Positions 34,887-44,793 are shown, counted from the stretch's first letter. The stretch is 64,000 nt of DNA from Streptomyces caniscabiei (GCF_014930365.1 NZ_JABXWI010000001.1:248001-312000), one strand, 5' to 3'. Numbers and translations are program-made. Notes: generated by a model not told the origin, from the sequence alone.

Positions 34887-35442
34887 ATCAAGGGCCTTCC
34901 GGGCGTGGGCGCGCAGCACTGCGACCCAGGTGGCTGAAAGCCAACGCGGTGATCACCTCAGCGTCAAGGACCAATCACTTAACGAGATGACAACAGCCTG
35001 GTGTGGTCTCGGTGTGAAGAGGGTAAAGCAAGGGGCCCTCCGTGTCGCCGCGCGCCCTTCACCCGATCCGGGCCGACGATTCCCGCCCGACGCCCTTGAT
35101 CTCCAATGCCCTCCGTACGTCCCGGTGTTGCGGGCGGAAGGGGTGCGCGGGGGCCGGTCCGGGGGTCGCCGTGGAGGGCGGCAGGTCAGGGCGGTGGGTG
35201 CCGGGGGGTGGGGTGGGGGTGGTCGGAGATCCACTGCGACGGGGATCACGACCCGGCGTGCGCCCCGGCGGTCCGCTTCGCCCGGCGACGGGGTGGGGTG
35301 CGTCGAGGGGGAGGGTGGCGGACCTCACGGAGAGACGGTGGGCGAGGGGCGGGCGGCCGGTCGACCGGGCGGCTGCCGCTGCTGCCACACCGCTCGACCG
35401 GGCGCGCTGTCCGGTACCCCGCCGCTGCCCGCGCTGCCTGCG
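34887..35442. other. 556-bp interval without a convincing gene
   Basis: The part near 34930-35040 is AT-richer and should hold the promoter of the sugar-binding-protein gene. A palindrome CCGGTCGACCGG lies at 35357-35368. The rest is GC-rich with open frames that show no protein-like features. Confidence 0.5.
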
Positions 35443-36699
35443 CTATCTGCCGCGCCGGTTGGGGTCGGGGCCGGGCGGCCCCTGCGACGGCGACACCACA
35501 CGACCGGAGGCGGGGCGGTGTCCCTGTCCCGGGGGCTGGGCCTGTCCCGGGGTGGCGGGACCGCCGGAGCGTGGCGTACTGCGGGAGCGCGCGGCCGCTG
35601 CCGAGGGTGAGGGTGAGGGTGAGGCTGACGTGCTGGGAGAGGCAGTGGGAGAGGTGGCCGTCGGCTGGGGCGGCCGGGGCGGCGTCGGAGGTGCAGTGGA
35701 GGGTGCCGTCGGTGCCGTGGAGGGCAGCTGCCCGGCGGCCGTCGGGGTCAGCAGAGGGCGGGCCTGGTCCTCGATGCGAGTGAGCCGATCCGGCCACTCG
35801 GGGCCCAGGGCACGGGCGCTCTCGCGCAGGCGCAGCTGCGTACTGACGAAGGAGTCGCTCTCGGCCGCCGTCCAGGGACGCTCCCGTTCCGTGGCGAGGG
35901 CCCGGCGCAGCTCCGGCGGGCCGGCCCAGGTGCCCGTGCCGTCGAGGGAGTTGCTGTAGCGGGGCTTGCTCTCGCCCCGGCGGTAGACGCTCGCGAGGTC
36001 GGCGAGGGCACCCCGGTCGACGCGGTCGGCGAGTTGGAGGATGCCGGCGTAGGACTCGTCCGCGTTGGACTGCACGGTCAGCCGCCCCTGGCCCCGGTCG
36101 GCGAGCTGCTCGAAGTACCGGTTGACGATGCCCTGGTTGCTCATCGCCTGCGGCACCCCCATGAAGAGGGCCTCGACACGGGCGCCGGAGTCGCGGTAGG
36201 CCCGCATCTTCTCCTCCACGGCCGCCGCGTTCTGCGAGGTCTCCTGGATGATCGCGTGCAGCCCGTGCTCGCGGACGTACGCCTCGGCCTGGGCCATCCA
36301 GGCGCGCCCGTCGGCGCGGGTGTAGGCGGCCATCAGGGTGTCGTCCTCGGCCATGAGCCGGGCGTACGCGGGGTGGTACGGCTTGTAGAGGTCGCTGTCG
36401 ACGTCCGCGAAGCCGCCGTGCCGGTTCAGGGCGCCGGCGACCATCTCGGTGACCCTGCTCTTGCCCGCGCCGGGCTGGCCGACCAGGAAGACCACGGTGG
36501 GCGTCTCCTGCCCGACGCGGCCCGCGAGGAGGTCGGGGACGATCCGCTCACGGAAGATCCGCCGGTTCTCCGCGTCGGACAGCCGGTGCCGCTCGACCTC
36601 GGCGGGGTCGATCACGCGCGCGGGTGGACCGGGTGGACCGGGTGGACCGGGCCGGGGTGACGACGCGCCGGGCTGCTGTGGAGAGGCCGGGTCGGTCAC
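35443..36699 (-). CDS. Zeta toxin family protein with long low-complexity tail
   Basis: A 418-aa protein. Residues about 60-250 form a zeta-toxin/P-loop kinase domain: Walker A VFLVGQPGAGKSRVTEM, DVDSDLYKPYHP (catalytic Asp region), and IIQETSQNAAAVEEKM. Zeta toxins phosphorylate UDP-N-acetylglucosamine or related sugars. The C-terminal 150 residues are Pro/Ser/Thr-rich, with SPSPSPS runs. The GTG at 36699 overlaps the stop of the 120-aa upstream gene (GTGA), so toxin and partner are made together. It may instead be a housekeeping kinase, as such genes are widespread in Streptomyces. Confidence 0.85.
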   Translation of the reverse strand: MTDPASPQQPGASSPRPGPPGPPGPPARVIDPAEVERHRLSDAENRRIFRERIVPDLLAGRVGQETPTVVFLVGQPGAGKSRVTEMVAGALNRHGGFADVDSDLYKPYHPAYARLMAEDDTLMAAYTRADGRAWMAQAEAYVREHGLHAIIQETSQNAAAVEEKMRAYRDSGARVEALFMGVPQAMSNQGIVNRYFEQLADRGQGRLTVQSNADESYAGILQLADRVDRGALADLASVYRRGESKPRYSNSLDGTGTWAGPPELRRALATERERPWTAAESDSFVSTQLRLRESARALGPEWPDRLTRIEDQARPLLTPTAAGQLPSTAPTAPSTAPPTPPRPPQPTATSPTASPSTSASPSPSPSAAAARSRSTPRSGGPATPGQAQPPGQGHRPASGRVVSPSQGPPGPDPNRRGR

Positions 36700-37058
36700 G
36701 TGAGGTCCGCCATGACCTCGCGGGCCAGCCGGGCGTAGCGCGAGCGGGCCTCGGCGATCTGCTCCCGGTCGGCCGACCGCAGCCGCTCCCGCTCCTTGGC
36801 CAGCCGCCCCTGCGCGGCGCGCGCGGCCTCGATGACGGCGGGGTCGGGCACGTCCTTGGCCTCCTCGGCCGCGATCCTCGCGCTGTACGCGCCGACCGCG
36901 CCGTTCACGGCCTCGATCGCCGCCTCGTACGCCGCGGTCTCCTCGTTCGACCAGTCGTGCGGCTCCAGGTCGTGGCTGACCGAAATGCCTTTGCCGCGTG
37001 CGGTGTTCCGTGGAGCGGGGTTCTGTGGAGTGTCCTGTGGGGTGTCCCGTGCGGTCAT
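36696..37058 (-). CDS. Partner of the zeta toxin, helical 120-aa protein
   Basis: Begins with a Pro/Thr-rich stretch and continues as a helical, charged segment: DLEPHDWSNEETAAYEAAIE, then LAKERERLRSADREQIAEAR. Small helical proteins coupled to zeta-family genes act as antitoxins in epsilon-zeta systems, but sequence similarity to epsilon is not evident. The ATG at 37058 has CGGAGGGA upstream. Confidence 0.7.
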   Translation of the reverse strand: MTARDTPQDTPQNPAPRNTARGKGISVSHDLEPHDWSNEETAAYEAAIEAVNGAVGAYSARIAAEEAKDVPDPAVIEAARAAQGRLAKERERLRSADREQIAEARSRYARLAREVMADLT

Positions 37059-37182
37059 GCGTCCCTCCGGTGTCCCGGTGTCCAGTGGTCATTGTGGGGG
37101 ACGGCGGACGAGGGCGACGGGGTTCCCGGGAGGCCGACGAGGAAGGAGGCCGGGAGTCGAGGGCGGCGGCCCGGTCCCCGGC

Positions 37183-37692
37183 TCAGTCCCCGGTCGCCGC
37201 CCACTCCCGCAGCAGGGCCTCCCGCTGCTCACGTCGCGGCGTGCCCTCGGCGGCGTGGGCGCGGCCCCAGCGCGCGAGGGTCTCGACGTCCGCCGTGCCC
37301 GCCACGAGGCGGTCCAGCAGGGCGACGGAGAGGTCGTACTCGGACTGCACATAACCGCCGAGGGCCGCGGCCGACTGCGCGTTGAGCTCGACGGTCCGGT
37401 CGACGGTCTCCAGGTGCACCTCGAACGCGGCCGCGGCCTCCCCGCCACCCGCGACGGCGTTGGTCACGAGGTCGACCGCCGTGGTGGCGAGCAGCCGGGC
37501 GCTGGACCGGATCCGTACGTACCGCACGGTGGCCGACCGGATCTCCGACCAGCCCCACACCGCGCTCTGCCCGGTCCCCAGCCCTTCCACCCAGTCCCGC
37601 GTCAGCCGCACCCCGGGCCCGAACCCCTCCGGCTGCGCCCCGACGTACACGCCGCCGTCCTCGGCGATCCAGAACAGTCCGACCATGGCCAT
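37183..37692 (-). CDS. 169-aa conserved hypothetical protein
   Basis: Starts MAMVGLFWIAEDGGVYVGAQ and ends with a helical Arg/Glu-rich region. A GRAM/PH-like beta domain is possible for the first 100 residues (WGWSEIRSATVRYVRIRSSA). No function recognised. It lies 124 bp upstream of the zeta-toxin partner on the same strand. The ATG at 37692 follows GGGGAGGC. Confidence 0.65.
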   Translation of the reverse strand: MAMVGLFWIAEDGGVYVGAQPEGFGPGVRLTRDWVEGLGTGQSAVWGWSEIRSATVRYVRIRSSARLLATTAVDLVTNAVAGGGEAAAAFEVHLETVDRTVELNAQSAAALGGYVQSEYDLSVALLDRLVAGTADVETLARWGRAHAAEGTPRREQREALLREWAATGD

Positions 37693-37757
37693 GAGTGCCT
37701 CCCCAACCGGCTACGTACGCGTTTCGCCTGGTGAGACGCCACCCCACGGCAAACGGT

Positions 37758-38564
37758 TCAGCGGCCGAGGGCGGTCCGCAGCGTCACCCCGTGACGGATG
37801 CGCAGACGCCGTACCTCCCACACGGACAGGGCGGTCACGGTGAGGGGGCCGCCGAGGAGGAAGGAGTAGATCACGGCGGGCGGGGCGGCCACGTCGGGGG
37901 TGTCGGAGTAGCTGAGGGCGAAGAGGGACCAGACCAGGAGGGGTGAGAGGAGGGCGGGGAGCAGTTCGTGGACGTCGGCGGTGCGGAAGCAGGAGTTCAG
38001 CGCCATGAACGTGACCAGCAGCGTGGTGAAGAGCGAGAGGAGCAGGACGATGACACAGGCGATGGCGCCCACGACCAGCAACGCCATCATGACCAGGCCG
38101 GTGATCGCCCTGCCGGCCAGCTCACCGAAGAGCCCGAGCGTGAGATCGAACCGGCCGATGTCGGCGCTGGAGACGATGTCGCCGCGCAGCCCCAGGACCG
38201 CGAGCCAGCACAGGCCGATCCCGCCGACGATGAGCCCTATCACGGTCAACGGCCCGACCAGGCGCCGCGTGTAGAGACCTCCCAGCGGTGGGCGTGCCGC
38301 GAGGATGAAGACCGTGACTCCGACGGCCCCGGCGCCCAGCATGATGGCGCAGCCCAGCGCCAGGTTCCCCAGCTTGTCCAGGACGAACTCCTCACGCCCC
38401 TTCCGCAGCGGATAGGCCATGACCAGCCAGACGCCGGCCAGCAGCCCCAGCACCGTACGGGCGCGCTGGAGCCAGGTGATGACCGGGTCCCTGATGAGGT
38501 CGGGCCGGTTCGGAACGGTCAGCGCGAGCGCACCGCCCAAGGCGATGCCCACGACCTCCCCCAT
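37758..38564 (-). CDS. Polytopic membrane protein coupled to the T4SS coupling ATPase
   Basis: A 268-aa protein with about six hydrophobic helices (TVLGLLAGVWLVMAYPL, LALGCAIMLGAGAVGVTVFI, LTVIGLIVGGIGLCWLAVLG, MMALLVVGAIACVIVLLL and others). The start overlaps the ATPase stop (TGATG), so it is translated with it. It is the last gene of the left arm of the secretion locus. No family is recognised; a membrane partner of the coupling protein is inferred. Confidence 0.7.
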   Translation of the reverse strand: MGEVVGIALGGALALTVPNRPDLIRDPVITWLQRARTVLGLLAGVWLVMAYPLRKGREEFVLDKLGNLALGCAIMLGAGAVGVTVFILAARPPLGGLYTRRLVGPLTVIGLIVGGIGLCWLAVLGLRGDIVSSADIGRFDLTLGLFGELAGRAITGLVMMALLVVGAIACVIVLLLSLFTTLLVTFMALNSCFRTADVHELLPALLSPLLVWSLFALSYSDTPDVAAPPAVIYSFLLGGPLTVTALSVWEVRRLRIRHGVTLRTALGR

Positions 38565-40294
38565 CAACGCGCCCCGGGGTCGTACTTGCGCAGCGACTCC
38601 TGGACCTCGCCGGCGTACGGCCCCTCCCACCAAGGGATCGTCTCGACGAGGACCGGCTTGGTGCCGGAGGCGAGGACGAGGGCGCGGCCCGGGGGCATGG
38701 CGCCCAGGTCGGAGACACCGAGGACGCGTTGCCGGCTGACGGACTCGCTGACCGTGCGGTTGCCGCTCCAGCCGCCGAACTCGGACTCGCGGCTCGCCTG
38801 GTACTCGCGCTGGTCGTACTCGCCGGCCAGTTCGCTGAGGTCGCCCAGGAAGCGGGTGTCGGAGACACCGCCGCCGTAGACGCGGATGTTCGCGGCCGAC
38901 CACAGCTTCTCCATGCCGCGCTCGCCCCACACCTCGATGCCCTGGGCCCAGGACTGGAGGATGGTCATGAGGATGATGCCGCGCGAGCCGTAGTGGGAGT
39001 ACAGGTCGGGCAGGGTGCGCCAGCGGCAGACGTTGGCGGCCTCGTCGAGGACGCCGACGAGGGGCAGCGGGAGGCGGCCGCCGCGCTGGGTGGTGGCGTA
39101 CTCCTCGGCCGCCTCGACGACGGCGACGGTGAGCGCGGTGACGAGCGGTCCGGCGGAGTCGCGGCCCTCGCGGGAGAGGGAGTACAGGGTGCCGGCGGTG
39201 CGGACGAACGTGTGCGGGTCGAACTCGGGGGCGTTCGGGTCGGCCGGCGGGGTCACCCAGCGGTTGACCTCGGGGTTGATCAGGCAGGACGCCATCTGCT
39301 GGGCGACGCCGTAGATGCCGCTGCGCTGCTTGTCGGGGGCGGTGAGGACACCGTTCAGGCCGTCGGCGGCCATGGTGTGGCCCGAGCCGCGCAGGATCCG
39401 CTCCGGGGTGTCGTCCTTGGGGTTGGACAGCCAGGTGTAGATCTGCGTGATCGGCATCTTGCCGCAGGCGGCGGCGAGGAGGAGGTTGGCGAGCAGGTCC
39501 TGACCCGCCGGGTCGAAGAAGGCGTCCGTGGAGGCGTTGGCGTCGCGTGAGCCGCTGGCGAAGTGGTCGGCCATCTTGCGCGCCTTGGCCACGTCGGTGA
39601 CGTACGACAGCGGGTTCCACCACCAGCTCGGCGTCTCGGCGGCGACCTGCTGCGGGTCGAAAACCCAGACGGGGCCTCGTGCGGCACGGGGGCCCCGGGT
39701 GGAGTCCACGATGTCGCGCTTGTTGGAGGTGACGAGGACCGCGCCGGGCCCGTCGAGGATGGCGGGCACGGCCCGGCGGGTCGTCTTACCGGTCCTCGGC
39801 CCCCAGATGTCGACGTGCATGTCCTCGTACGAACCGAACAGCGGCTGGCGGCCCTTGACGGAGCGTCCGATGAAGACACCGGGGGTCTTCGCCTTCACGC
39901 CGAGCCGTTCGGCGACGGCGGCCGCGCCCTTCATGGTGAGCTTGCCCAACTCCTCGCCCTTGGCGAGGTGTTGCGCCGCACCGTCCACCTTGGGCTTCTT
40001 CTTGAACCGCTGGACGACCCGGTACGCGGCGGTGCCCAGGATGCCGAGCAGCACCGCCTCACCGGCGGCCACGGCGCTGGCCGGGGACCCCGGCCAGCTG
40101 TAGTCGCCCTTGACCATGGCGACGAGGAACGTCAGCGGGTTGGAGGCCGGGGCCGGCGCGTCCGCGAAAGGGGCGCCGATCTTCGCCGCGAGCCATGCCC
40201 CGACGACCCCCAGGAGCACGATCGCGACCACGATGACGATCTCGATCGTCCAGTCGTCCTCGGCGCGGGGCTTCTTCTGCTGTTCTGCGGTCAC
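38564..40294 (-). CDS. TraG/VirD4-like type IV coupling ATPase
   Basis: A 576-aa protein: two N-terminal TM helices (about 17-36 and 78-96), then a RecA-like ATPase with Walker A GPRTGKTT at 165-172 and Walker B PLVGVLDEAANV. Further family segments are RGIILMTILQSWAQGIEVWG and WSAANIRVYGGGVSD. Coupling proteins bring substrates to a type IV channel. The GTG at 40294 follows GAAAGGACGG. It lacks an obvious relaxosome-binding extension. Confidence 0.85.
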   Translation of the reverse strand: MTAEQQKKPRAEDDWTIEIVIVVAIVLLGVVGAWLAAKIGAPFADAPAPASNPLTFLVAMVKGDYSWPGSPASAVAAGEAVLLGILGTAAYRVVQRFKKKPKVDGAAQHLAKGEELGKLTMKGAAAVAERLGVKAKTPGVFIGRSVKGRQPLFGSYEDMHVDIWGPRTGKTTRRAVPAILDGPGAVLVTSNKRDIVDSTRGPRAARGPVWVFDPQQVAAETPSWWWNPLSYVTDVAKARKMADHFASGSRDANASTDAFFDPAGQDLLANLLLAAACGKMPITQIYTWLSNPKDDTPERILRGSGHTMAADGLNGVLTAPDKQRSGIYGVAQQMASCLINPEVNRWVTPPADPNAPEFDPHTFVRTAGTLYSLSREGRDSAGPLVTALTVAVVEAAEEYATTQRGGRLPLPLVGVLDEAANVCRWRTLPDLYSHYGSRGIILMTILQSWAQGIEVWGERGMEKLWSAANIRVYGGGVSDTRFLGDLSELAGEYDQREYQASRESEFGGWSGNRTVSESVSRQRVLGVSDLGAMPPGRALVLASGTKPVLVETIPWWEGPYAGEVQESLRKYDPGAR

Positions 40295-40358
40295 CCGCGG
40301 GTCCGTCCTTTCTGGGGGTGGGGGGCGAGGACTGCGATCGCCCCTGCGCGTTCCGCGT

Positions 40359-41789
40359 CTACTGCTTCTCTTCCGGGGCGAAGACGAAGAGGTCCGCTGC
40401 CGCCAGCACCGCATAACCGTCCGTGGTGAACTGGAGGGGCTCGACGTTCCCGGTCAGTGGGACACCCTGGTACTCGACGAGGTCGGAGGCCAGGACCTTC
40501 TTGGTCTTCAGCTCCAGCGCGGTGATCCCCATGGTGTCGACGGAGGCGTAGAGGACGCCCCCGGCGGTGAGCCCCAGGGGCGTGATGGTGTGCTCGTCCG
40601 CCTCCTGCCGCCACAGCTCGGCGCCCGTCTCCGTGTTCCAGGCGACCGCACCGCCGCCGAACTGGGTGACCACGGTGCCGCCGTCCGGAGACAGGACGGT
40701 GCTGCCCCAGCCACGGGAGAGCTCGTCGAGGTCCTGCTCAGGCCCTTCGGCGATCAGCCGGCCGGTCCCGAGATCGACGACGGTCAGGATCTCGTCGTCC
40801 GCGTCGTCGCCCGGCTGCTCCCAGGCGAGGATGCCCTTGTCGTCGGTGAGCGGCAGGAGACGGGCCTCCAGGTCGCCGAGGTCCTCGACGTCGGCGAGGG
40901 CGGCCGGGCGGTCGACGTCCCGGAGGTTCCACAGCTCCTTGCCGGTGAGGCGGTCGCTGACGGACAGCCGGCTGCCGCTGCCGTCGATCACGGACCAGGT
41001 CGAGACGACGCGGTAGCCGAACCCGGCACCCAGCGGTGCCTGTTCGAGGCCCCGGTCACGGACCTCGACGGGGGTGCCGCCGCCGATGGGGGTGTACGTG
41101 TCCTTCTTGTACTCCTCCTTCGTGAGCAGATGGCCCGCCTCGACGGTCAGCCGGGAACCGTCCTCACCGCTGAGGGTGGAGCTGCCCAGCTCCTTCCCGG
41201 ACGGCGCGTACATGGTGTACGTCGTGGTGATCGACGCCTTCTTCAGACCGTCGCCCTCGACCACATCACCGGAGACGACCAGCAGGGCCGGGGAGCCGTC
41301 CTTCCACTCGGAGACCTGCATGAACTGGTCCAGGGAAAGGTCGCGATCGCCCTGCCACTCGGCCGGGACCGTGACGTCGACGGTCCGGCGCACCTCGCCG
41401 GTGGCGGGGTCGTAGAGGCGGGCCCGGAAGCGGCTGTCCGTCGCCTCACCCTCGGCGTGCTCCGACAGGTCCTCGGTCAGGACGACGGCGTCCCCCAGCA
41501 CACAGGTCTGCGCGTCGAAGTTGACGACCTCGGTCGCGGCGGCCTTGGCCGGGTCGTCGGCGCAGCCCTTGAGGCCGGGGGCCTTCAGACTCCACGCCGG
41601 TTCCGCGGACAGGCCGGGCAGTTCGTCGCCCTCGTAGGCGGGGCCCGTTCCCTTCGTGGCGGAGGGGGATGCCTTGGGCTTCGCCCCGCCGGTCGCGTCC
41701 GTGTCCTGGGGGTCGCCGTCCCCGCCACAGGCGGTGAGAAGGCCGAGGGTCAGAACGGTTCCGGCGACCAGACCCGTGCGTATCTTCAT
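40359..41789 (-). CDS. PQQ-like beta-propeller lipoprotein
   Basis: A 476-aa secreted lipoprotein. Lipobox LLTAC near residue 21, followed by a Thr/Lys/Gly spacer and a blade-repeat region with PQQ-like strands (RLIAEGPEQDLDEL, VAWNTETGAELWRQEADEH, GKELWNLRDVDRP). It lies between the coupling ATPase and the wall-hydrolase gene and is probably an extracytoplasmic scaffold of the secretion machine. Confidence 0.75.
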   Translation of the reverse strand: MKIRTGLVAGTVLTLGLLTACGGDGDPQDTDATGGAKPKASPSATKGTGPAYEGDELPGLSAEPAWSLKAPGLKGCADDPAKAAATEVVNFDAQTCVLGDAVVLTEDLSEHAEGEATDSRFRARLYDPATGEVRRTVDVTVPAEWQGDRDLSLDQFMQVSEWKDGSPALLVVSGDVVEGDGLKKASITTTYTMYAPSGKELGSSTLSGEDGSRLTVEAGHLLTKEEYKKDTYTPIGGGTPVEVRDRGLEQAPLGAGFGYRVVSTWSVIDGSGSRLSVSDRLTGKELWNLRDVDRPAALADVEDLGDLEARLLPLTDDKGILAWEQPGDDADDEILTVVDLGTGRLIAEGPEQDLDELSRGWGSTVLSPDGGTVVTQFGGGAVAWNTETGAELWRQEADEHTITPLGLTAGGVLYASVDTMGITALELKTKKVLASDLVEYQGVPLTGNVEPLQFTTDGYAVLAAADLFVFAPEEKQ

Positions 41790-41852
41790 CAACTTCCTTG
41801 CTCCGTACGGTGATGGGGAGACCCGGGGCGGAATCAAAGGCCGCCACGAGCC

Positions 41853-43964
41853 CTATGCCTCGGCGTGGCCGTCGCCCTCGACCGGGTTCGTGCCGGCGGG
41901 GATCGGTACGCGGTAGACGCCCGTGATCTTGTCCTGGACGTCCCAGGTGCTGAAGGAGACGTTCTTGCCGGGGCGCGGCGCGTGGATGATCTTCTTGCTC
42001 TTGGGGTCCCAGACGATGCCCACGTGCCCGGACAGGTTGTCGCCCTCCGGCCGGAAGAAGATCAGGTCCCCGGGCTGCGCCTCGGAGAGCGACACCTCGT
42101 ACTTCTCCAGGCGGGGCTCCTGCACATAGGTGGTCCCACCGATGTCGATCTTCCCGCCGCTGGCCATGTAGTAGGCCCACTGTGTGAAGCTGGAGCAGTC
42201 GAAGCTGGTGGGGTTCTGTCCCTGCAGCCGCGCCGCGCCGAAGACGTACGGGACGCCGATGCCGCGCTGCGCCCAGCCGAGGACCGCGCGGATCACGGGG
42301 TCGTCGGAGTCGGGGAGGACACCGGAGACGCCGGCGCCGTCGGGGGCGACAGCCGTGCCGCTGCCGCCCTTCGCGCAGTCGGCGTACTCGGCGTCGCGGG
42401 ACTTGTCGTCGGAGTCCGAGCCGGGAACCGTGCCGTAGTCCGGTTTGGCGGTGACCCGGCCCGCCAGCCACTCCTCGGGGTCGACCATGCCGGGACCCTG
42501 GTCCTGGCCACCGACGAACGGGTTGTCGACGCCCGGGACGAGGACCTCCCAGTGCAGGTGGGGGCCGGTGACATTGCCGGTCGCGCCGACCGTGCCTATC
42601 TGCTGTCCGCGCTTGACGGAGTCGCCGACGGACACGTTGAACGAGGTCTGGTGGGCGTAGAGCGTGATGACGCCGCCCGCGTGCCGCAGCTTCGTCATGT
42701 TGCCGTACGAACCGCCGGGGCCGGCGGCCACGACCTTGCCGTCCGCCGGGGCGTAGATCGGGGTTCCGCTGGTGGCCACCAGGTCGAGGCCGGTGTGGTA
42801 GCCGAGGCTCCACATGCCGCCGCTCTTGTGGTACGGCGTGCCGATCGTGTAGGTGCCCCGCTTCATGGGCCACTGCCAGTCCTTGCCGGCGGTGGGCGGC
42901 GGCTTGGCACCGGGGAAGGAGACCGGCGTGACGTTCGTGGTGCGCGTGCCGCTCGTGACCGTGTACGCGACCGGCGCCATGGCGGAGACGACGTCCTCGG
43001 TCTCGCCCTTCAGCGGCGGGGTCGACCAGGACCGGGGCGAGGTGGCGGCGACGCTGAGGGCCTTGTCCGGCTGGGCGTCGTTGCCGACCGGCTCCGGGAT
43101 GTCCGACTGCTTGCCCAGGGTGGGGAAGTCGGGGTTCTTCTCGATGGTCTCCTTCAGATGGACGTACCAGCGCTTGATGAGGTCCTTGTCGCCGGTGAGC
43201 GCACCGCGGTACCGGGCGGCCTGGGTGAGGACCACGCGAGGGTAGATGCTGTTGGAGGCGACCGAACCGGAGTAGATCTGCAGCGCCTTGAAGGGCTGGG
43301 TCTCCGCCTTCTTCGCGTGCAGGAAGTTGGCCGCGGCGTAGGCCGCGTCGTCGATGTTGTACAGGTCCTCTTTTTTGTCGCCGTTGCCGTCGTCGCCGTA
43401 GTCCGTCCAGGCCGGCTTGCCGAACTGCAGAATGCCCATGTAACCGAGGGAGTTGGCACCGCCCGGCGCGGCCGAGGGGTCCTGGCCGTACTTGGTCTCC
43501 TGGTACATCTGCCCGGCGATGAGCGTCCAGTCGAGACCGTCGTAGCGGGCCGCGGCCCGCATCGAGGCGAGGATCATCTTCGGCGGTATCTCGTTGCGCG
43601 CCGTCTCGCTCGGCATGTACATCTTGCCCGCCGGCATGACCGGGTTGGTGGCCGCGGCGTCTCCGGTGTTACCGGCTTCGGCGTTGTCGGCGTAGTCCCC
43701 GCAGGCGGCATTCGTGGCACCGTTGCCGACGCCGCCGATCATGCTGCCTATGAGGAGCAGGGCGAGACAGATGCCCGCGATGGCGAGGCCTCCGCCGCCG
43801 CCGAGGAAGATCCACCACTTGAAGGTGTTCTTCTTCTTGCCCCCGCCGCCCCCTCCGCCGCCCTTCGATCCACGGGCACCGGCGGCCAACTGACCGGCTG
43901 CCTTGGCGGTCTTGGCTACCTTCGCGGCCTTCGCCGCGGCCGCCAGTACGGCAGGTGCCACCAT
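41853..43964 (-). CDS. Three-domain cell-wall hydrolase: SLT, M23, NlpC/P60
   Basis: A 703-aa protein with an N-terminal TM helix (LAIAGICLALLLIGSMIGGV), a lytic-transglycosylase domain (Glu in GQMYQETKYG, then GYMGILQFG), an M23 metallopeptidase (YHTGLDL and PHLHWEVL zinc ligands) and a C-terminal NlpC/P60 domain (Cys in TSFDCSSFTQW, His in GHVGIV). All three catalytic sets look intact, so it can cut glycan strands and peptide bridges. It takes the VirB1-type role of opening the wall for a type IV channel. The Gly-rich linker after residue 30 precedes the TM helix. Confidence 0.88.
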   Translation of the reverse strand: MVAPAVLAAAAKAAKVAKTAKAAGQLAAGARGSKGGGGGGGGKKKNTFKWWIFLGGGGGLAIAGICLALLLIGSMIGGVGNGATNAACGDYADNAEAGNTGDAAATNPVMPAGKMYMPSETARNEIPPKMILASMRAAARYDGLDWTLIAGQMYQETKYGQDPSAAPGGANSLGYMGILQFGKPAWTDYGDDGNGDKKEDLYNIDDAAYAAANFLHAKKAETQPFKALQIYSGSVASNSIYPRVVLTQAARYRGALTGDKDLIKRWYVHLKETIEKNPDFPTLGKQSDIPEPVGNDAQPDKALSVAATSPRSWSTPPLKGETEDVVSAMAPVAYTVTSGTRTTNVTPVSFPGAKPPPTAGKDWQWPMKRGTYTIGTPYHKSGGMWSLGYHTGLDLVATSGTPIYAPADGKVVAAGPGGSYGNMTKLRHAGGVITLYAHQTSFNVSVGDSVKRGQQIGTVGATGNVTGPHLHWEVLVPGVDNPFVGGQDQGPGMVDPEEWLAGRVTAKPDYGTVPGSDSDDKSRDAEYADCAKGGSGTAVAPDGAGVSGVLPDSDDPVIRAVLGWAQRGIGVPYVFGAARLQGQNPTSFDCSSFTQWAYYMASGGKIDIGGTTYVQEPRLEKYEVSLSEAQPGDLIFFRPEGDNLSGHVGIVWDPKSKKIIHAPRPGKNVSFSTWDVQDKITGVYRVPIPAGTNPVEGDGHAEA

Positions 43965-43971
43965 GGCAGGC

Positions 43972-44643
43972 TCACTCCCCCGATTCTTCGGAGGCGCCGA
44001 CGTCCCCGAGGCCGAAGATGTCGAACCCGGACACCACCCACCTGCCCCGGTCCTCCTGGACGGTCACGAGCCATTCGTTGGACTCCGTGGTCGACTTGCC
44101 GCCCGCGGTGACCGTGGAGGTCGCCTTGACCAGGCTGGAGATCGTACGACCGCTGCCGCGCACCAGATCGTCGGCGATCACCGCGTCACGTACGACGACG
44201 GCCGTGCCCTTGGACTCGCACTGCTCCGCCTCGCAGAGGGCCCACGTCTTACCGGAGGGCAATATGGTCAGCTGCTTCATCCGGGTGTCGTCGGTGGTGA
44301 GTTCGAGCAGCGGGGGAACCCAGGTGACGGCGTTGCTGTTGTAGTCGTAGGTGTTGATGCCGGCCATGTACTTCGCCATGACCGTGTGGGCCTCGTCCAC
44401 CTCGGCGAGCGCAACGATGGGGGTCGCGTCGGCGTCGCCCGGCTCGTCCGAGCCGGAGTCCGCGTCCCCGCCGCCGGATCCCGACTTCCCCGCAGACGGC
44501 GCCGCGGATGCCGCGTTCTGGCCGGCCGGGTCCTCGTCGTCCCCGTCGAAGACGATGAAGACCGTCAGCGCGGCGGCCAGCAGAGCGCCGAGCGCCGCCA
44601 GAGCCAGTAGTGCCGTGCGCTTGTTCTCGGCAGGCAACTCCAC
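43972..44643 (-). CDS. Single-pass membrane protein, VirB8/NTF2-like
   Basis: A 223-aa protein: one N-terminal helix (ALLALAALGALLAAALTVFI), an acidic Gly/Ser spacer and a C-terminal extracytoplasmic domain (VMAKYMAGINTYDYNSNAVT, NEWLVTVQEDRGRWVVSGFD) with the pattern of NTF2/VirB8-like domains. It lies 7 bp upstream of the wall-hydrolase gene. Probably a structural part of the secretion complex. Confidence 0.7.
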   Translation of the reverse strand: MELPAENKRTALLALAALGALLAAALTVFIVFDGDDEDPAGQNAASAAPSAGKSGSGGGDADSGSDEPGDADATPIVALAEVDEAHTVMAKYMAGINTYDYNSNAVTWVPPLLELTTDDTRMKQLTILPSGKTWALCEAEQCESKGTAVVVRDAVIADDLVRGSGRTISSLVKATSTVTAGGKSTTESNEWLVTVQEDRGRWVVSGFDIFGLGDVGASEESGE

Positions 44644-44793
44644 GGTTCCCGCGTCTCCCTCGTGCTGTGCCGGTACGGCGGTCGGGCGCTGACCGGGACA
44701 CGGTAGGGGGAGGTGGGGGCGGGAGAGGCTCGGCTTTTCCCGGCGGGGAATGGGTCGGGAAAGGGAGGCGAACGCGGGGAAAGCCCGGGGGCG

